Notes under the pieces: generated by a model | What the model was told of the DNA's origin: nothing | The model's input: only the letters and a program-made list of their open reading frames with translations | The model's database searches: none | From: Desulfobacula toluolica Tol2 | Lineage (GTDB): Bacteria > Desulfobacterota > Desulfobacteria > Desulfobacterales > Desulfobacteraceae | NCBI RefSeq assembly: GCF_000307105.1 | Contig: NC_018645.1 | Span: 1,996,578-2,060,577, forward strand | Direction of reading: 5' to 3' | DNA: 64,000 nucleotides | Program-made: the position numbers and the translations under genes | Shown here: positions 1 to 9,165 of the stretch, in pieces | Position numbering within the stretch: the first letter of the stretch is position 1 | Layout: each line of letters starts with the position of its first letter

Positions 1-168
1 TGAGATGTCATAGACTTTGTCAAAAAAAGTCAATTTTACGGATTTGCCCCATTGGTTTTCATGAATCTTCCCGCCCAGTTTTCTTGAAATGGAATTAAAG
101 TCAAGGCATGCAATACGTTGAAGATAGTCGTTATAATGTTTTTCAAACATTTTGGATTTGGGTTCCAT
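1..168 (-). CDS. DUF3786 domain protein, N-terminal part, runs off left edge
   Basis: Only the first ~56 codons are in the window; the gene continues past base 1. The ATG at 168 is fixed by an in-frame TAA just upstream. The start MEPKSKMFEKHYNDYLQRIA, followed by LDFNSISRKLGG and a KLTFFDKVYDIS strand, matches the layout of DUF3786 proteins (short helix, then a beta strand with F/Y-G-x-x-Y-x-I/V), which are common in Desulfobacterales and often linked to Fe-S or corrinoid proteins. A second DUF3786 domain occurs at 51735-52553. No clear Shine-Dalgarno is visible. The family is assigned from pattern memory and its function is unknown. Confidence 0.6.
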   Translation of the reverse strand, partial: MEPKSKMFEKHYNDYLQRIACLDFNSISRKLGGKIHENQWGKSVKLTFFDKVYDIS

Positions 169-291
169 AGGATTGTTTTTTTAACCTTTTTAATAGCGAT
201 TTTGGGCTTTTTCCAGTTTTGAGTTTCGGTACATAATGGCAAATTGGGATGGATCAATCGTCATGACAATAAAATAAGTAAAAGGAATTTT

Positions 292-329
292 AAAAAAAGA
301 GACCGAATCCGGGACAGAATCGGTCTCTT
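292..329 (-). terminator. Rho-independent terminator after dodecin
   Basis: AGAGACCGA and TCGGTCTCT form a 9-bp stem. On the minus strand it is followed by a run of seven T, as expected for the end of the dodecin transcript. Confidence 0.8.
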
Positions 330-465
330 AAAATCTATCAAAATAAATATTTTTCTGCGCCCGTTTCTTGTTTCCCTGTGTTAACGGATTTCAACCCATT
401 GAAATTAAGTAAAATTAATCTTAAGATGAGATTTTCCATCTTGGCATTTGATTTTACTGTATTGA

Positions 466-672
466 TTATTCAAGTTTAAATGAAACTTTTAATTTGGTAC
501 GGTAACCAACAATTCTGTTATCCTCCAAACGCATATCCATCTTAACCACCTCTGCTACGCGTATGTCACGAACAGATTTGTCAACCGCTGCAACAGCAAC
601 CTTTGCGGCATCTTCCCAGGAAGTTTCAGAAAATCCTACGACTTCAATTAATTTGTAAACACTTTTTTCCAT
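466..672 (-). CDS. Dodecin, flavin-binding small protein
   Basis: The 68-aa protein has the usual dodecin length and layout: beta strand VYKLIEVVGFS, a helix with W20 in SETSWEDAAKVAV, then two antiparallel strands. The Trp that stacks on the flavin in dodecins is present. Dodecins form hollow dodecamers that store or buffer FMN, riboflavin or lumichrome in the cytoplasm. GAAAGGAG lies just upstream of the ATG. The gene is monocistronic with its own terminator. Flavin storage suits a region rich in flavoproteins, but that link is inference. Confidence 0.92.
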   Translation of the reverse strand: MEKSVYKLIEVVGFSETSWEDAAKVAVAAVDKSVRDIRVAEVVKMDMRLEDNRIVGYRTKLKVSFKLE

Positions 673-1053
673 GACAATCTCCTTTCAAAAGTTAAAATGA
701 TCTTAAAAATGAGTTTGGTACAATCTTGGAATTGTGAGATAAATCATTGCACCTGTTTATTAATGATACAGATAACCAAACGGTTTGCAAGTTATTTTTT
801 TTAAAGATGAAATAATCCTGTTTTCGGAATGATCAGACCATAGTTTTTATTAAAAGAAAATAACTTTTGAAATTTGGGGATATAAAATTAAAAGTTAAGG
901 AAAAAGGGTTGAATGTTTACAGAATTATTTCCTGAAATTTGTTGACTTTTTTATTATTTAGCGGTTTGTTATAAGGTTGGGTTCGTAATCTGATTGGTAT
1001 TATTTAAAAAATAGTGTCGGGTAGAGCGGTTTTTGAATAAAAAGGAAAAAAAC
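673..1053. other. Divergent intergenic region, dodecin / HDOD gene
   Basis: This 381-bp AT-rich region holds the promoters of two divergent genes. A TTGACT hexamer at about 941 could be a -35 box for the HDOD gene, but no well-spaced -10 is evident. No -24/-12 motif, repeat element or RNA was recognised. Confidence 0.4.
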
Positions 1054-2100
1054 ATGAAAGCTCAAAATGAACTGCAGGGAGAAGAAACCATTGCAAATGC
1101 AATAACATTGAATATTTTAAATTCAAATTTTAAACTTCCTCCCATGCCGGCAAATGGTCCGAAGCTTATGGCTCTAATCCAGCAACCAATGGACAAAATA
1201 GATATTGATTCTTTTGCCAAACTCATTAACTCTGATCCGGGACTCTTTTCCATGATTCTTCAATTGGCAAATTCCATTTATTTCAAGGGGATTGATGAAA
1301 TTTTCAGTTTGCGGGCCGCCATTACCCGTGTCGGGCTTCAAGAAGCGATTAATTCCGTTAATCTTTACTTTTTCCAGCGCATACTTCCAAAAATTCCTGA
1401 AATAGAGGGATTTTCAACCAAAGACTATTGGGCGTTTTCCTGGGCCTGTGCCACTGCCGCCAGGCGCCTTGGTCATCCTAATTTGAATATGAATGCCTTG
1501 CCGGGCGAACTTTATATTGCCGGATTGCTTCATGGTATTGGAAAATTAATTCTTGCCATCCATTATCCGGTTGAATTTTCAAAATGCATACAAAAAGCGG
1601 CTGAATTAGAGCAGCCGCTTCACACTATTGAACTGGATGAATTTGGTACCACAGATACCCTTATTGCATCTAAACTGATGACCATCTGGAATATTCCTTC
1701 CCGCATTTGTGCTGGTGTTGAATTTTATCAAGATCCTGGTTCTGCACCGGAAAAGTACAGGGATATTGCAGCATTGCTCCAGTCTGCCTGTTCTATAGCC
1801 GCAATGTCCGGTATTGGAACAAATGGTGATGGGTGTACAATGGGATTTGAATCAACTTGGATTGCAGGACAATCAGGATTGCTGTTTTCAAAAAAAGGAA
1901 TCCGGGACAATATTGTCCAGGAAATATTGGTATCCCTGGAAAAGAAATCAGAGAGTATTACAGGCGTTATCCCCCCAAAAAGAGATGTTTTGCCGGATTC
2001 AAAAATACCAGTTGATAACCATAAGAATTCTTCTGTAAGAACACAGCCGAAAACAGATAACAAAGGATTGCTTGCCTGGATAAAGTCATGGTTCATTTGA
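1054..2100 (+). CDS. HDOD domain signalling protein
   Basis: The ATG at 1054 is preceded by AAGGA at good spacing, which makes it better than the in-frame TTG at 1033. The 348-aa product has an HDOD domain over roughly residues 15-240: FKLPPMPANGPKLMALI, SDPGLFSMILQLANS, and a central LLHGIGK where HD-type hydrolases have HDIGK. The metal-binding Asp is Gly, as is usual in non-catalytic HDOD domains. A Lys/Pro/Ser-rich tail with a terminal hydrophobic WIKSWFI follows. HDOD proteins act in regulation such as c-di-GMP signalling and motility. The pilT-like gene downstream is on the opposite strand, so no operon is implied. Confidence 0.85.
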   Translation: MKAQNELQGEETIANAITLNILNSNFKLPPMPANGPKLMALIQQPMDKIDIDSFAKLINSDPGLFSMILQLANSIYFKGIDEIFSLRAAITRVGLQEAINSVNLYFFQRILPKIPEIEGFSTKDYWAFSWACATAARRLGHPNLNMNALPGELYIAGLLHGIGKLILAIHYPVEFSKCIQKAAELEQPLHTIELDEFGTTDTLIASKLMTIWNIPSRICAGVEFYQDPGSAPEKYRDIAALLQSACSIAAMSGIGTNGDGCTMGFESTWIAGQSGLLFSKKGIRDNIVQEILVSLEKKSESITGVIPPKRDVLPDSKIPVDNHKNSSVRTQPKTDNKGLLAWIKSWFI

Positions 2101-2136
2101 TATACGGCATTTTTTGATGAGACATGCTTGATTTTT

Positions 2137-2865
2137 TTAATTTTTTCCATGCTTTTTTAAAAGAGTGTTATAGGGTTTGAAGAGTGCCTCATAATCTGCG
2201 CTGCCCTTTTTCAATATAGTGGAAAGATATTCTGCCTCACTTGTATTTACCACAAGATTGGCACTGTTGGTCAGTGCCTCCAGATCAAAGAGCGTCTGAA
2301 ATTCCGGTCCTATAAGGATGTAATAAATGGACCTGCGCTTTGACATGCTCAGCTGCATCATGAATTGATGAAAATCCTGTGTCTTTAAGGGTGATGCCTC
2401 ATATTCGCTGTGGTAAACAACCACGGCAAAATCCCGGAATCTCATGCTGTTAACGGCCTCATCCACTGTTTTGGGAAAATAAAGCTGATATTTTTGTTCT
2501 TCAAGACTTTTGGTTACGGTCTGTTTTGTTTTGTCGTCCGGCATAAGAACCATGGCCGTGGGGATATTATTAACAATCTGATCCTCATTTAATTCTCCGC
2601 TGGAAAGCCATCCGATATCCTGTGGTTCTGGTGGGGCAACAGGAGTCCGGGGTGGGTGTTGTGTGCCGGTCTGTGCCGTGGCAGGTGTTTTTTTCCTTTC
2701 CACGGCAGATCCGTCCGGGCCAAGTTCTATAGATTTTTTACATTTGGGGCATCCAAATTTCAGGGTTCGTCCGGGTGCCAGTTTCTCAATGGCTGTAGCC
2801 AGTTTCTGTTTGTGGGCATCTGAAAAACGAAGAGGCTGGTTGCAATTGGGGCATTCTGAAATCAT
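2137..2865 (-). CDS. Zinc-ribbon protein with receiver-like C-terminal domain
   Basis: The ATG at 2865 has AAAGGA 7 nt upstream; the GTG five codons earlier overlaps that site and is rejected. The N-terminus has a two-CxxC zinc ribbon (CPNCNQPLRF and FGCPKCKKSIEL), as in MJ0042-type ribbons. After a Pro-rich linker (residues ~60-85) comes an alpha/beta domain (AMVLMPDDKTKQTV, then FAVVVYHSEY) resembling a receiver fold, but with no phospho-acceptor Asp. It lies 42 bp downstream of the pilT-like gene on the same strand, so it probably belongs with type IV pilus or twitching function. Its exact role is unknown. Confidence 0.6.
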   Translation of the reverse strand: MISECPNCNQPLRFSDAHKQKLATAIEKLAPGRTLKFGCPKCKKSIELGPDGSAVERKKTPATAQTGTQHPPRTPVAPPEPQDIGWLSSGELNEDQIVNNIPTAMVLMPDDKTKQTVTKSLEEQKYQLYFPKTVDEAVNSMRFRDFAVVVYHSEYEASPLKTQDFHQFMMQLSMSKRRSIYYILIGPEFQTLFDLEALTNSANLVVNTSEAEYLSTILKKGSADYEALFKPYNTLLKKHGKN

Positions 2866-2907
2866 TTTTTTTCCTTTCACTCATTCCACTCAATCAAGCA
2901 TGCGGGG

Positions 2908-4110
2908 TTAAGCCTGGTCATCGGCGTTGTCTGTTTTATTTTCTTCAGTGCTTTCATCATCCCGCCAGTCAATGGACAGTCCTTCAATGGCAGAGGTTTT
3001 TTCCCCTTTTTTCCTTTTTAAGATGTCCATTTCCTGGGACAGCACATTTCTTTGGGAACAATAGGCAAAGGCTGTCTCTTCTGAGATCAGGCCCTCCTGG
3101 AACAGCTCCAGGATATGCTGGTCAAATGCCTGCATGCCAAATGCCCGGGAATTGGTGATGACATCATTAATGGTCTTGCCTTCGGATTCACCGTTCAGGA
3201 TGATATCATTGATTCTCAGGTTCATTCCGAGAATTTCCAGGGCTGCAACCCGTCCTCCGCCGATTTTGGGCAGAAGGCGCTGGCAGACGATATATCGAAT
3301 GGTGTCCGCAAGCCTGTGGCGAATCTGGGGTTGCTCTTCCTGGTCAAACATGCCAAGGATACGATTAATGGTCTGTCCTGCATCAACCGTATGCAGGGTG
3401 GAAACCACCAGGTGACCTGTCTCGGCAGCGGAAAGGCCTATTTCCATGGTCTCCCTGTCCCGCATCTCCCCGACCAGGATGACCTTGGGAGCCTGACGAA
3501 GAGCCGCCCTAAGTCCAGTGGGAAAAGAATCATAATCGTTTCCCAACTCCCTCTGGTTAAAGGTTGCTTTTTTATGGGGATGTACAAATTCCACCGGGTC
3601 TTCAAGGGTTACCACATGAATGGATTTTTCTTCGTTGATCTGGTTGAGCAGTGCCGCCAGTGTGGTGGATTTTCCTGAACCTGTGGCACCGGTAACCAGT
3701 ATAAGGCCGTTCTTTTCTTCGCCCATTTTATGAAAAATAGGGGGAAGTCCTAATTTTTCAATGCTGGGGATGGTGGTTTCAAGTTTTCTTAAGATCGTGG
3801 TCAGATGATTTTTTTGTTTGAAAATATTGACCCTGAACCTGGCTTTATTACCCAGCCAGTAGGACAGGTCACAGGAGCCCGTGGTAACCAGATCTTCAAG
3901 AAGCCGAGGATCGCCTCCAATTAGGTTTAAGGCAAACACTTCCGCCTGGAACGGGGTGAGTTCTGTTACTTCAGGGACAACGGGAACCGTTGTCAGCTCT
4001 CCTGAAGATTCCACCTGAAGACCTTTTCCCACTGTAATATTCAGATCGGATACATTGCTGAAGGTCTCCAGCATGCAGGTAATCCAATAATCAATTTCAG
4101 GTTGTTTCAT
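2908..4110 (-). CDS. pilT: PilT/PilU-type twitching motility ATPase
   Basis: The 400-aa secretion ATPase has Walker A GATGSGKST at 141-149, an Asp box (VTLEDPVEF, 167-175), Walker B ILVGEMRD (211-218) and a His box HLVVSTLHT (233-241), all in PilT order and spacing. PilT hexamers power retraction of type IV pili at the inner membrane. The C-terminal ~35 residues are acidic and low in complexity, an addition beyond typical PilT. It is probably cotranscribed with the zinc-ribbon gene downstream. No other pilus genes are in the window. PilT and PilU cannot be told apart by eye. Confidence 0.92.
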   Translation of the reverse strand: MKQPEIDYWITCMLETFSNVSDLNITVGKGLQVESSGELTTVPVVPEVTELTPFQAEVFALNLIGGDPRLLEDLVTTGSCDLSYWLGNKARFRVNIFKQKNHLTTILRKLETTIPSIEKLGLPPIFHKMGEEKNGLILVTGATGSGKSTTLAALLNQINEEKSIHVVTLEDPVEFVHPHKKATFNQRELGNDYDSFPTGLRAALRQAPKVILVGEMRDRETMEIGLSAAETGHLVVSTLHTVDAGQTINRILGMFDQEEQPQIRHRLADTIRYIVCQRLLPKIGGGRVAALEILGMNLRINDIILNGESEGKTINDVITNSRAFGMQAFDQHILELFQEGLISEETAFAYCSQRNVLSQEMDILKRKKGEKTSAIEGLSIDWRDDESTEENKTDNADDQA

Positions 4111-4198
4111 TTTTTTTTCCCTTGGAAAGAATTAAAATCGGAAAGAATTAATAATTGTATGTTATTTTCATGGGTTGTGTTGTTTTTTAGAAAAAAAA

Positions 4199-4441
4199 TT
4201 AATCTTTAAGTTTTTTTAAAACAGGGTCATCGCTTCTCAAAATCGTGCAGGTTTCAGAATCATGGTCAAAAACAATAACAGCTTTTTGGGTTTTGAGTTG
4301 GGCAAGCACCTGGGAAATTCTGGTTTCCAGGGGAACCTCAATTTCTCCATAATCCGTGCCGTCACGGGTGACAAACTCTTCAATAACGCCATGAAGCGTG
4401 TCAGGGTTCAACTGATCATATGGGATTTTAACAGCTTTCAT
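4199..4441 (-). CDS. yheU: YheU family (UPF0270) protein
   Basis: The 80-aa protein follows the YheU pattern: IPYDQLNPDTLHGVIEEFV, then RDGTDYGE and a heptad-like helix with VLAQLKTQKAVIVFD. The RDGTDYGE motif is the family hallmark. Its function is not established. It overlaps the upstream GIY-YIG gene by 4 bp, which implies translational coupling. Confidence 0.85.
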   Translation of the reverse strand: MKAVKIPYDQLNPDTLHGVIEEFVTRDGTDYGEIEVPLETRISQVLAQLKTQKAVIVFDHDSETCTILRSDDPVLKKLKD

Positions 4442-4698
4442 TTTTCAGGGTTTCCACGTTTCAAAGCAGAAATTTTTTTTTCTGCCGGCAGTTTTTTGAT
4501 TTGATATTCAAGTTTAAAAGCTTCCTTTTTTGTAAGATCATTTTTTACTGCAACAATGTTTACCGGAAGCCTGGACCTTGTATATTTTGATGCAGTGCCA
4601 TTATTATGGTTTGATAATCTGTTATCAAGATCTTTTGTCACGCCGCAGTACAAAGAGTTGTCAGAACATTTTAATAAATAGACCTGCCAATTTTTCAA
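4438..4698 (-). CDS. GIY-YIG nuclease, UPF0213/YhbQ type
   Basis: The 86-aa protein begins WQVYLLKCSDNSLYCGVTKD, a standard GIY-YIG opening (YLL...YCG). It keeps the catalytic Arg in the DLDNRLSNHN segment and the Glu in KKEAFKLEYQIKKL. These short stand-alone domains are structure-selective DNA endonucleases in the families studied. It is translationally coupled to yheU by the 4-bp overlap. Confidence 0.9.
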   Translation of the reverse strand: MKNWQVYLLKCSDNSLYCGVTKDLDNRLSNHNNGTASKYTRSRLPVNIVAVKNDLTKKEAFKLEYQIKKLPAEKKISALKRGNPEK

Positions 4699-4711
4699 TT
4701 TCCATCCTTAT

Positions 4712-4827
4712 TTTTTTATATGAAAGTTTTCAAAAATTCAAACAGCGACTTTCCTGTTTTGTTGTGGGTAGACCAAGTTGACCAGATTATTGTATAAAAA
4801 GGCCGGGTCTGCCCATAGCAGTTATTA
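4712..4827 (-). repeat. Structured intergenic repeat, copy R1
   Basis: Near-complete copy of the family described in Findings. Sense orientation (starting TAACTGC and ending in the GAAAGT arm) is on the minus strand. Stem 1 pairs GGGTAGACC with GGTCTGCCC with one G-T mismatch. Unlike most copies it lies between divergent genes, upstream of recD2, so no stop codon feeds into it. Confidence 0.8.
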
Positions 4828-4899
4828 ATATATTGAAAAAACCTTTTAGTTTAGTGTATCTAATGTCATTGTATGGATCTTGTCAAGGATTAGGATAAA

Positions 4900-7443
4900 A
4901 TGAGACAGCAGGCAGTCAACCAGGCGGTCAACCAGACAGGTGTTATCACTGAGATCATCAAAGGGATTGTTGATAGGGTTACCTTTCACAATCCTGATAA
5001 TGGATGGTCCATTCTCCGGGTATTGCCGTTTAATAATCCCCATGGACAGGAAACCGTTATTGTGCATCAAACAAAAGTATTTGCCGGTGCTACAATGGAA
5101 TTTGAAGGGTTCTGGACGATTCACCCCAAATATGGCCGCCAGTTTCAGGCAACAGTTGCCAGGGAAAAAAAACCTGCCACAGCTGCTGCATTGGAAAAAT
5201 ATCTGGGTTCAGGGTTGATAAAAGGTGTCGGACCCAAAACCGCTAAAAAAATTGTCATGTATTTTGACAGACAAACTCTTGATATCTTTGAAGAAAATAT
5301 AGAAAGACTCACTGAGGTTCCAGGCATTGCCCAAAAAAAACTGGATATGATCAGTCAGGCCTGGACAGAACACAAATCCATTAGGGAAGTGATGATGTTT
5401 CTACAGTCCCATGGCATCAGCACTTTGTTCGCGGTCAGGATCTATAAAAAGTACGGGGATGACGCAATAAAGATTGTTACTCAAGATCCTTACCGGCTGG
5501 CAAATGATTTTTACGGAATAGGTTTTTTTTCTGCAGACAAGGTGGCGTTGAGTATAGGGCTTGAACCTGACAGCCGGCAACGCATCATGGCCGGCATCAA
5601 GCATGCCCTGGCTGCAAGCAGGAATTTCGGGCATTGTTATTTGACGGCTTCCCAGATTGATGAGCAGGTTACAGCGTTACTGCAATTGGATCTGTCCCAT
5701 AAACTGATGGAGCTGTTGCAAGATATGGAAAAAGAAACGCTTCTCATGGTCAGGGATCTTGTTTTGGAAAACGGCACCAGTGAACGATGCTATTATTCGA
5801 AATCTTTGTATTTTGATGAACTCTATGTTGCAAAAAGAATTGTTGATATTGGAAATCCACCACAGGTTGAAAAGGCAAGGGTTGAGCGTTGGATATCTGT
5901 GTACTGTGAAGCAAAAGATATCTGTTTGAGCCATGAGCAGGCAGAGTCGGTTTGCGGTGTTGTGCGTGAAAAATTTTCAATTCTTACAGGCGGGCCAGGG
6001 TGTGGTAAGACCACTGCCACCCTTGTCATTGTTAAATTAATCGAAGCCATGGGGTTAAATGTTATTCTGGCAGCACCGACCGGCAGAGCGGCCCAAAGAA
6101 TGATGGATGTTATTGGAAAAGAGTCCAAAACAATCCACAGGCTGCTGGGATGGCAGGGCGGAAAATTTAAAAAAGATGAAAAAACACCGCTTAAAACAGA
6201 TTTTCTTATTGTTGATGAATGTTCAATGCTGGATATCAATTTGACGGCATCATTGCTCAAGGCTGTTCCTGAAACCGCTCAGATTTTGTTCATTGGAGAT
6301 TCCGACCAGTTGCCCTCAGTGGGTGCGGGAAATGTTTTAAAGGACATCATTTCATCAGGCAAGGTGCCGTGTTTTAAACTGACAAAAATATTTCGGCAGG
6401 CTCAATCGTCTTTGATCATCAAATATGCCCACCAGATCAATAAAGGTAAGATACCCTGGATTAAATCACCCTTTAAAAGTCCTGAAATCTGGCAGGATAC
6501 AAGCGATTGCCTGTTTCTTGATTCGGAGGAGGCAACCAAAGAGCAGATCAATTTTATTGCACGGGTGAAACATTTTTATGGGTTAACACCTCCTGAATTG
6601 GAAAACAACCTGTCCGATCTGTCCAATCAATCCAATTTGTCCGGGGAATCCGCTGATGCCGACTTGTTTGAGTTTCGTGTCCAAGAACCTGTGATTCCCT
6701 ATGAAACGGAAATAACCATCCCCAAAAAATTTGAGCATGTGGATCTGCAAAAAGTGTATGCAGCCCAAACCAGGAGTGAAGAACTGCTTATGGTTGTAAA
6801 AAAAGTTCATCCCTGGTCATCTCTGCATTACGGCATTTGTGCGGTTGATGTTGTTAAAAAGCTTTATCAGGAATGGATTCCCAAATATTATGGCAATTGT
6901 GAAATTCAGATCCTTTCTCCCATGACAAGAGGAAGCCTTGGGACAGTCAGTTTAAACAAACTGATTCAGGAAACTTCAAATCCATATGCTGAAGGCAAAC
7001 GGCAGTTAAAGGTTGGAGAAAGAATTTTTAGAGCAGGAGACCGGGTTATTCACCGGCGCAACAATTATGATCTGGGGGTTTTTAATGGTGATATTGGCGT
7101 TATCACAGAGATTGACAATGTTGATTTAACATGCACGGTTTCTTTTTATCCTGATAACCGGCAGGTTCATTACAGGCAAAATGATATTATGGAGCTTGAT
7201 CTGGCCTATGCCATAACCATACATAAATCCCAGGGCAGTGAATTTGAAATTGTTATTATCCCGATTGTGACACAGCATTTTAAAATGCTTTTTCGAAATT
7301 TGATTTATACAGGGATAACCAGGGCAAAAAAACTTGCCGTTTTTGTGGGTACGCGAAAAGCCCTGTCAATGGCTGTCAGAAATCATGATATCAGTCAAAG
7401 GCAAACAGCCTTGAAGCAATTGTTGATATCATTGAACCAGTGA
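4900..7443 (+). CDS. recD2: RecD2-like ATP-dependent DNA helicase
   Basis: The 847-aa protein is a superfamily 1B 5'-3' helicase. The N-terminal part (to ~340) has the RecD2 OB/HhH region (GSGLIKGVGPKTAKKIV, then a second HhH). Walker A GGPGCGKTT is at ~364-372, motif II DECSM follows, and the late motif TIHKSQGSEF and VGTRKALSMAV lie near the end. RecD2 acts without RecBC in replication-fork repair. A Ser/Asn/Leu-rich insert (DLSNQSNLSGESAD) at ~570-590 is low in complexity and unusual. The ATG has AGGAT upstream, and the repeated VNQ at the start suggests a small duplication. Confidence 0.95.
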   Translation: MRQQAVNQAVNQTGVITEIIKGIVDRVTFHNPDNGWSILRVLPFNNPHGQETVIVHQTKVFAGATMEFEGFWTIHPKYGRQFQATVAREKKPATAAALEKYLGSGLIKGVGPKTAKKIVMYFDRQTLDIFEENIERLTEVPGIAQKKLDMISQAWTEHKSIREVMMFLQSHGISTLFAVRIYKKYGDDAIKIVTQDPYRLANDFYGIGFFSADKVALSIGLEPDSRQRIMAGIKHALAASRNFGHCYLTASQIDEQVTALLQLDLSHKLMELLQDMEKETLLMVRDLVLENGTSERCYYSKSLYFDELYVAKRIVDIGNPPQVEKARVERWISVYCEAKDICLSHEQAESVCGVVREKFSILTGGPGCGKTTATLVIVKLIEAMGLNVILAAPTGRAAQRMMDVIGKESKTIHRLLGWQGGKFKKDEKTPLKTDFLIVDECSMLDINLTASLLKAVPETAQILFIGDSDQLPSVGAGNVLKDIISSGKVPCFKLTKIFRQAQSSLIIKYAHQINKGKIPWIKSPFKSPEIWQDTSDCLFLDSEEATKEQINFIARVKHFYGLTPPELENNLSDLSNQSNLSGESADADLFEFRVQEPVIPYETEITIPKKFEHVDLQKVYAAQTRSEELLMVVKKVHPWSSLHYGICAVDVVKKLYQEWIPKYYGNCEIQILSPMTRGSLGTVSLNKLIQETSNPYAEGKRQLKVGERIFRAGDRVIHRRNNYDLGVFNGDIGVITEIDNVDLTCTVSFYPDNRQVHYRQNDIMELDLAYAITIHKSQGSEFEIVIIPIVTQHFKMLFRNLIYTGITRAKKLAVFVGTRKALSMAVRNHDISQRQTALKQLLISLNQ

Positions 7444-7551
7444 TCTAACGCAGCCATTCCCCACCCATTATTGTGCTTTGATCAGATTGTCGTAGAGCAA
7501 AAGCTCCAGGTCTTTTTTTTTGATCCCAAAACTAAATCATGATTTAACGTT

Positions 7552-7863
7552 CTATTTGTTTTTCCAAATCGGGTAAAGGGTTTTTTTGTCGATGCCCACA
7601 TACATGTCTTTAAAATTTTTAGGTATGATCAGATCAGCTGTTTTTTCATCTTTTTTATCTGAATAGATCTTGTTACACTGGTTTCTGAGGTCTGAAAAAT
7701 CAGCTTTTTCAAGGAAATATATTAAAGCACTGATTTTCTTTTCAAGGGGCATTCTTTCATTGTCAGTATCAGATATTTTAAAGCATTGCCTGACCATACG
7801 CTCATACTCTCTTTTGGATGCTGTTTCTATGCAGTGATGAGTTAAATTTAAAGGTATTTCCAT
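7552..7863 (-). CDS. Hypothetical protein, 103 aa
   Basis: Not recognised. The protein is soluble, charged and helical, beginning with a Leu/His-containing strand and rich in Lys near the end. It lies 26 bp downstream of the gamma carbonic anhydrase on the same strand, so it is probably the last gene of that unit. No cysteine pair, membrane segment or catalytic motif was seen. Confidence 0.55.
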   Translation of the reverse strand: MEIPLNLTHHCIETASKREYERMVRQCFKISDTDNERMPLEKKISALIYFLEKADFSDLRNQCNKIYSDKKDEKTADLIIPKNFKDMYVGIDKKTLYPIWKNK

Positions 7864-7889
7864 TGTGATCTTTAAGTATTTAAGGGTAT

Positions 7890-8411
7890 TTAAAGTTTTT
7901 CAAATTTTTCAGGGTATTCTTTGGCAAGGTCAACGTAGAGCTGTTTTCCATATGTCCAGAAATCCTTATGTTTTTGTTTGACATCTCCAATGATTTTAAA
8001 AGGGACGCCACCGGTGATTTTTTCGTCGGGAATGATGTTTCCTTTGGGTATGAGAGACCCTTCAGCAACAATGGCCCATGATCCGATGACCACATCAAAT
8101 CCGATAATGGAGCCGATTCCTATTACGGCATGGGATTTTATGAGTTTACCGTGAATAATGGCCCCGTGCCCAACTGTAACACTTTCTTCCAGCTCAAGAA
8201 CACCGTTGGGCCTGATGTGGAGAGTGCAGTTTTCTTCTATGGCACTTCCTGATCCAATGATAATTTTACCATAATCTCCCCGGACAACAGCCCCATGACC
8301 GATATAACAATTGTCACCAATGGTGACATCACCAATGACCCTTGCGGAATCGCTTACATATGAGTTCTTTCCAATTTGGGGGATTCTGTCACCATATCTA
8401 TATAACGCCAT
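7890..8411 (-). CDS. Gamma-class carbonic anhydrase-like protein
   Basis: The 173-aa protein is built of left-handed beta-helix hexapeptides (GDVTIGDNCYIGHGAVVRGD, GSGSAIEENCTLH). Metal-ligand histidines are visible in NCTLHI and in GHGAIIH. This matches the YrdA/PaaY/CaiE group of short gamma-CA homologues, which bind Zn or Fe and may hydrate CO2 or act as thioesterase partners. It sits 15 bp downstream of a NifU-like gene. Actual carbonic anhydrase activity is inference. Confidence 0.88.
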   Translation of the reverse strand: MALYRYGDRIPQIGKNSYVSDSARVIGDVTIGDNCYIGHGAVVRGDYGKIIIGSGSAIEENCTLHIRPNGVLELEESVTVGHGAIIHGKLIKSHAVIGIGSIIGFDVVIGSWAIVAEGSLIPKGNIIPDEKITGGVPFKIIGDVKQKHKDFWTYGKQLYVDLAKEYPEKFEKL

Positions 8412-8426
8412 GTGGTCTCCCTGGTT

Positions 8427-8870
8427 TTATGTTAAATGTTTTTTTTGAAGGCTTGACATATAATTGCTTAATGCTTCCTGGACGGTTCTTGCCGCAAGTC
8501 CTGCACAATGCAAATCTTTTTCAGGCAGCCTGCCTATTGTCTCTAAAACCATGTCTGCGGTTATATCCGTTATCTCATCCGGGTCTTTTCCCAACGTCAG
8601 TTCTGCTGCAAAGGAACCGCTGACTCCGCTTGAAGCACACCCGTCCGTAAAATAGGACGCATTGCAAACCCTGTTGTTTTCAAACTTTAAATAGATTTCC
8701 ATGGTATCGCCGCATTCGCCTATTACCCTTGCCTGACCATCTGGATTCTCCATTCTTCCGTGAAATTTAGGGTTGCGCCACCGCTGGAATCCTTTTTCAC
8801 CAAGGGATTGCTTTGCTTCCTCAAATATTTCATTTTGAAGATTGTCTAAAAAATCATCTAAGCTACTCAT
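8427..8870 (-). CDS. IscU/NifU-like Fe-S cluster scaffold
   Basis: The 147-aa protein starts at MSSLDDFLDNLQ (ATG 8870). It has the three cluster-ligand positions of IscU/NifU-N proteins: ECGDTMEIY, DGCASSG and HCAGLAARTV. The region before the first Cys (NPKFHGRMENPDG) is also typical. It overlaps or abuts the FmdB-like gene upstream and shares spacing with the gamma-CA downstream. A paralogue lies at 12413-12811. These scaffolds are usually found next to ORP/MinD-type clusters in sulfate reducers. Confidence 0.88.
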   Translation of the reverse strand: MSSLDDFLDNLQNEIFEEAKQSLGEKGFQRWRNPKFHGRMENPDGQARVIGECGDTMEIYLKFENNRVCNASYFTDGCASSGVSGSFAAELTLGKDPDEITDITADMVLETIGRLPEKDLHCAGLAARTVQEALSNYMSSLQKKHLT

Positions 8871-8872
8871 GA

Positions 8873-9127
8873 TTAAAAACTCTTTCCACAACAGCTTCCA
8901 GGTCCAGCGCATCCTTGCGCCTGACCGGGTGCAGATCCACAGCATGCCGTATCTCCAGGGCCGGGCATGCTGTTTTTAACAGGGCCTGAGCTTGACGAAT
9001 GGGCAGATAGCTGTTTTATCATGTTTGTGCTGCCGCATGATTTGCATGCGGGCATATCTTGTGTTTTGATGATGAGGATTTCATTGTTTTTTCCGCAATC
9101 CTCACATTTAAAATCATAAAGGGGCAT
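8873..9127 (-). CDS. FmdB-family zinc ribbon protein
   Basis: The 84-aa protein has the N-terminal FmdB ribbon (MPLYDFKCEDCG and ACKSCGS) followed by a Gly/Cys/Pro-rich tail with CCGS and SCCGKSF. FmdB-type ribbons are named for a putative regulator of formamidase. In anaerobes they often accompany Fe-S assembly genes. The ATG has GGAGAGACAAATG-type spacing. It is followed 2 bp later by the scaffold gene. Confidence 0.85.
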   Translation of the reverse strand: MPLYDFKCEDCGKNNEILIIKTQDMPACKSCGSTNMIKQLSAHSSSSGPVKNSMPGPGDTACCGSAPGQAQGCAGPGSCCGKSF

Positions 9128-9165
9128 TTGTCTCTCCTTTTTTAATGAATAAGCACGGGAAATAA

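Noticed and set aside
7494-7520. Short GAGC/GCTC hairpin with T run after recD2 as a terminator
   Set aside because: The stem is only 4 bp and separated from the T run; too weak to list.
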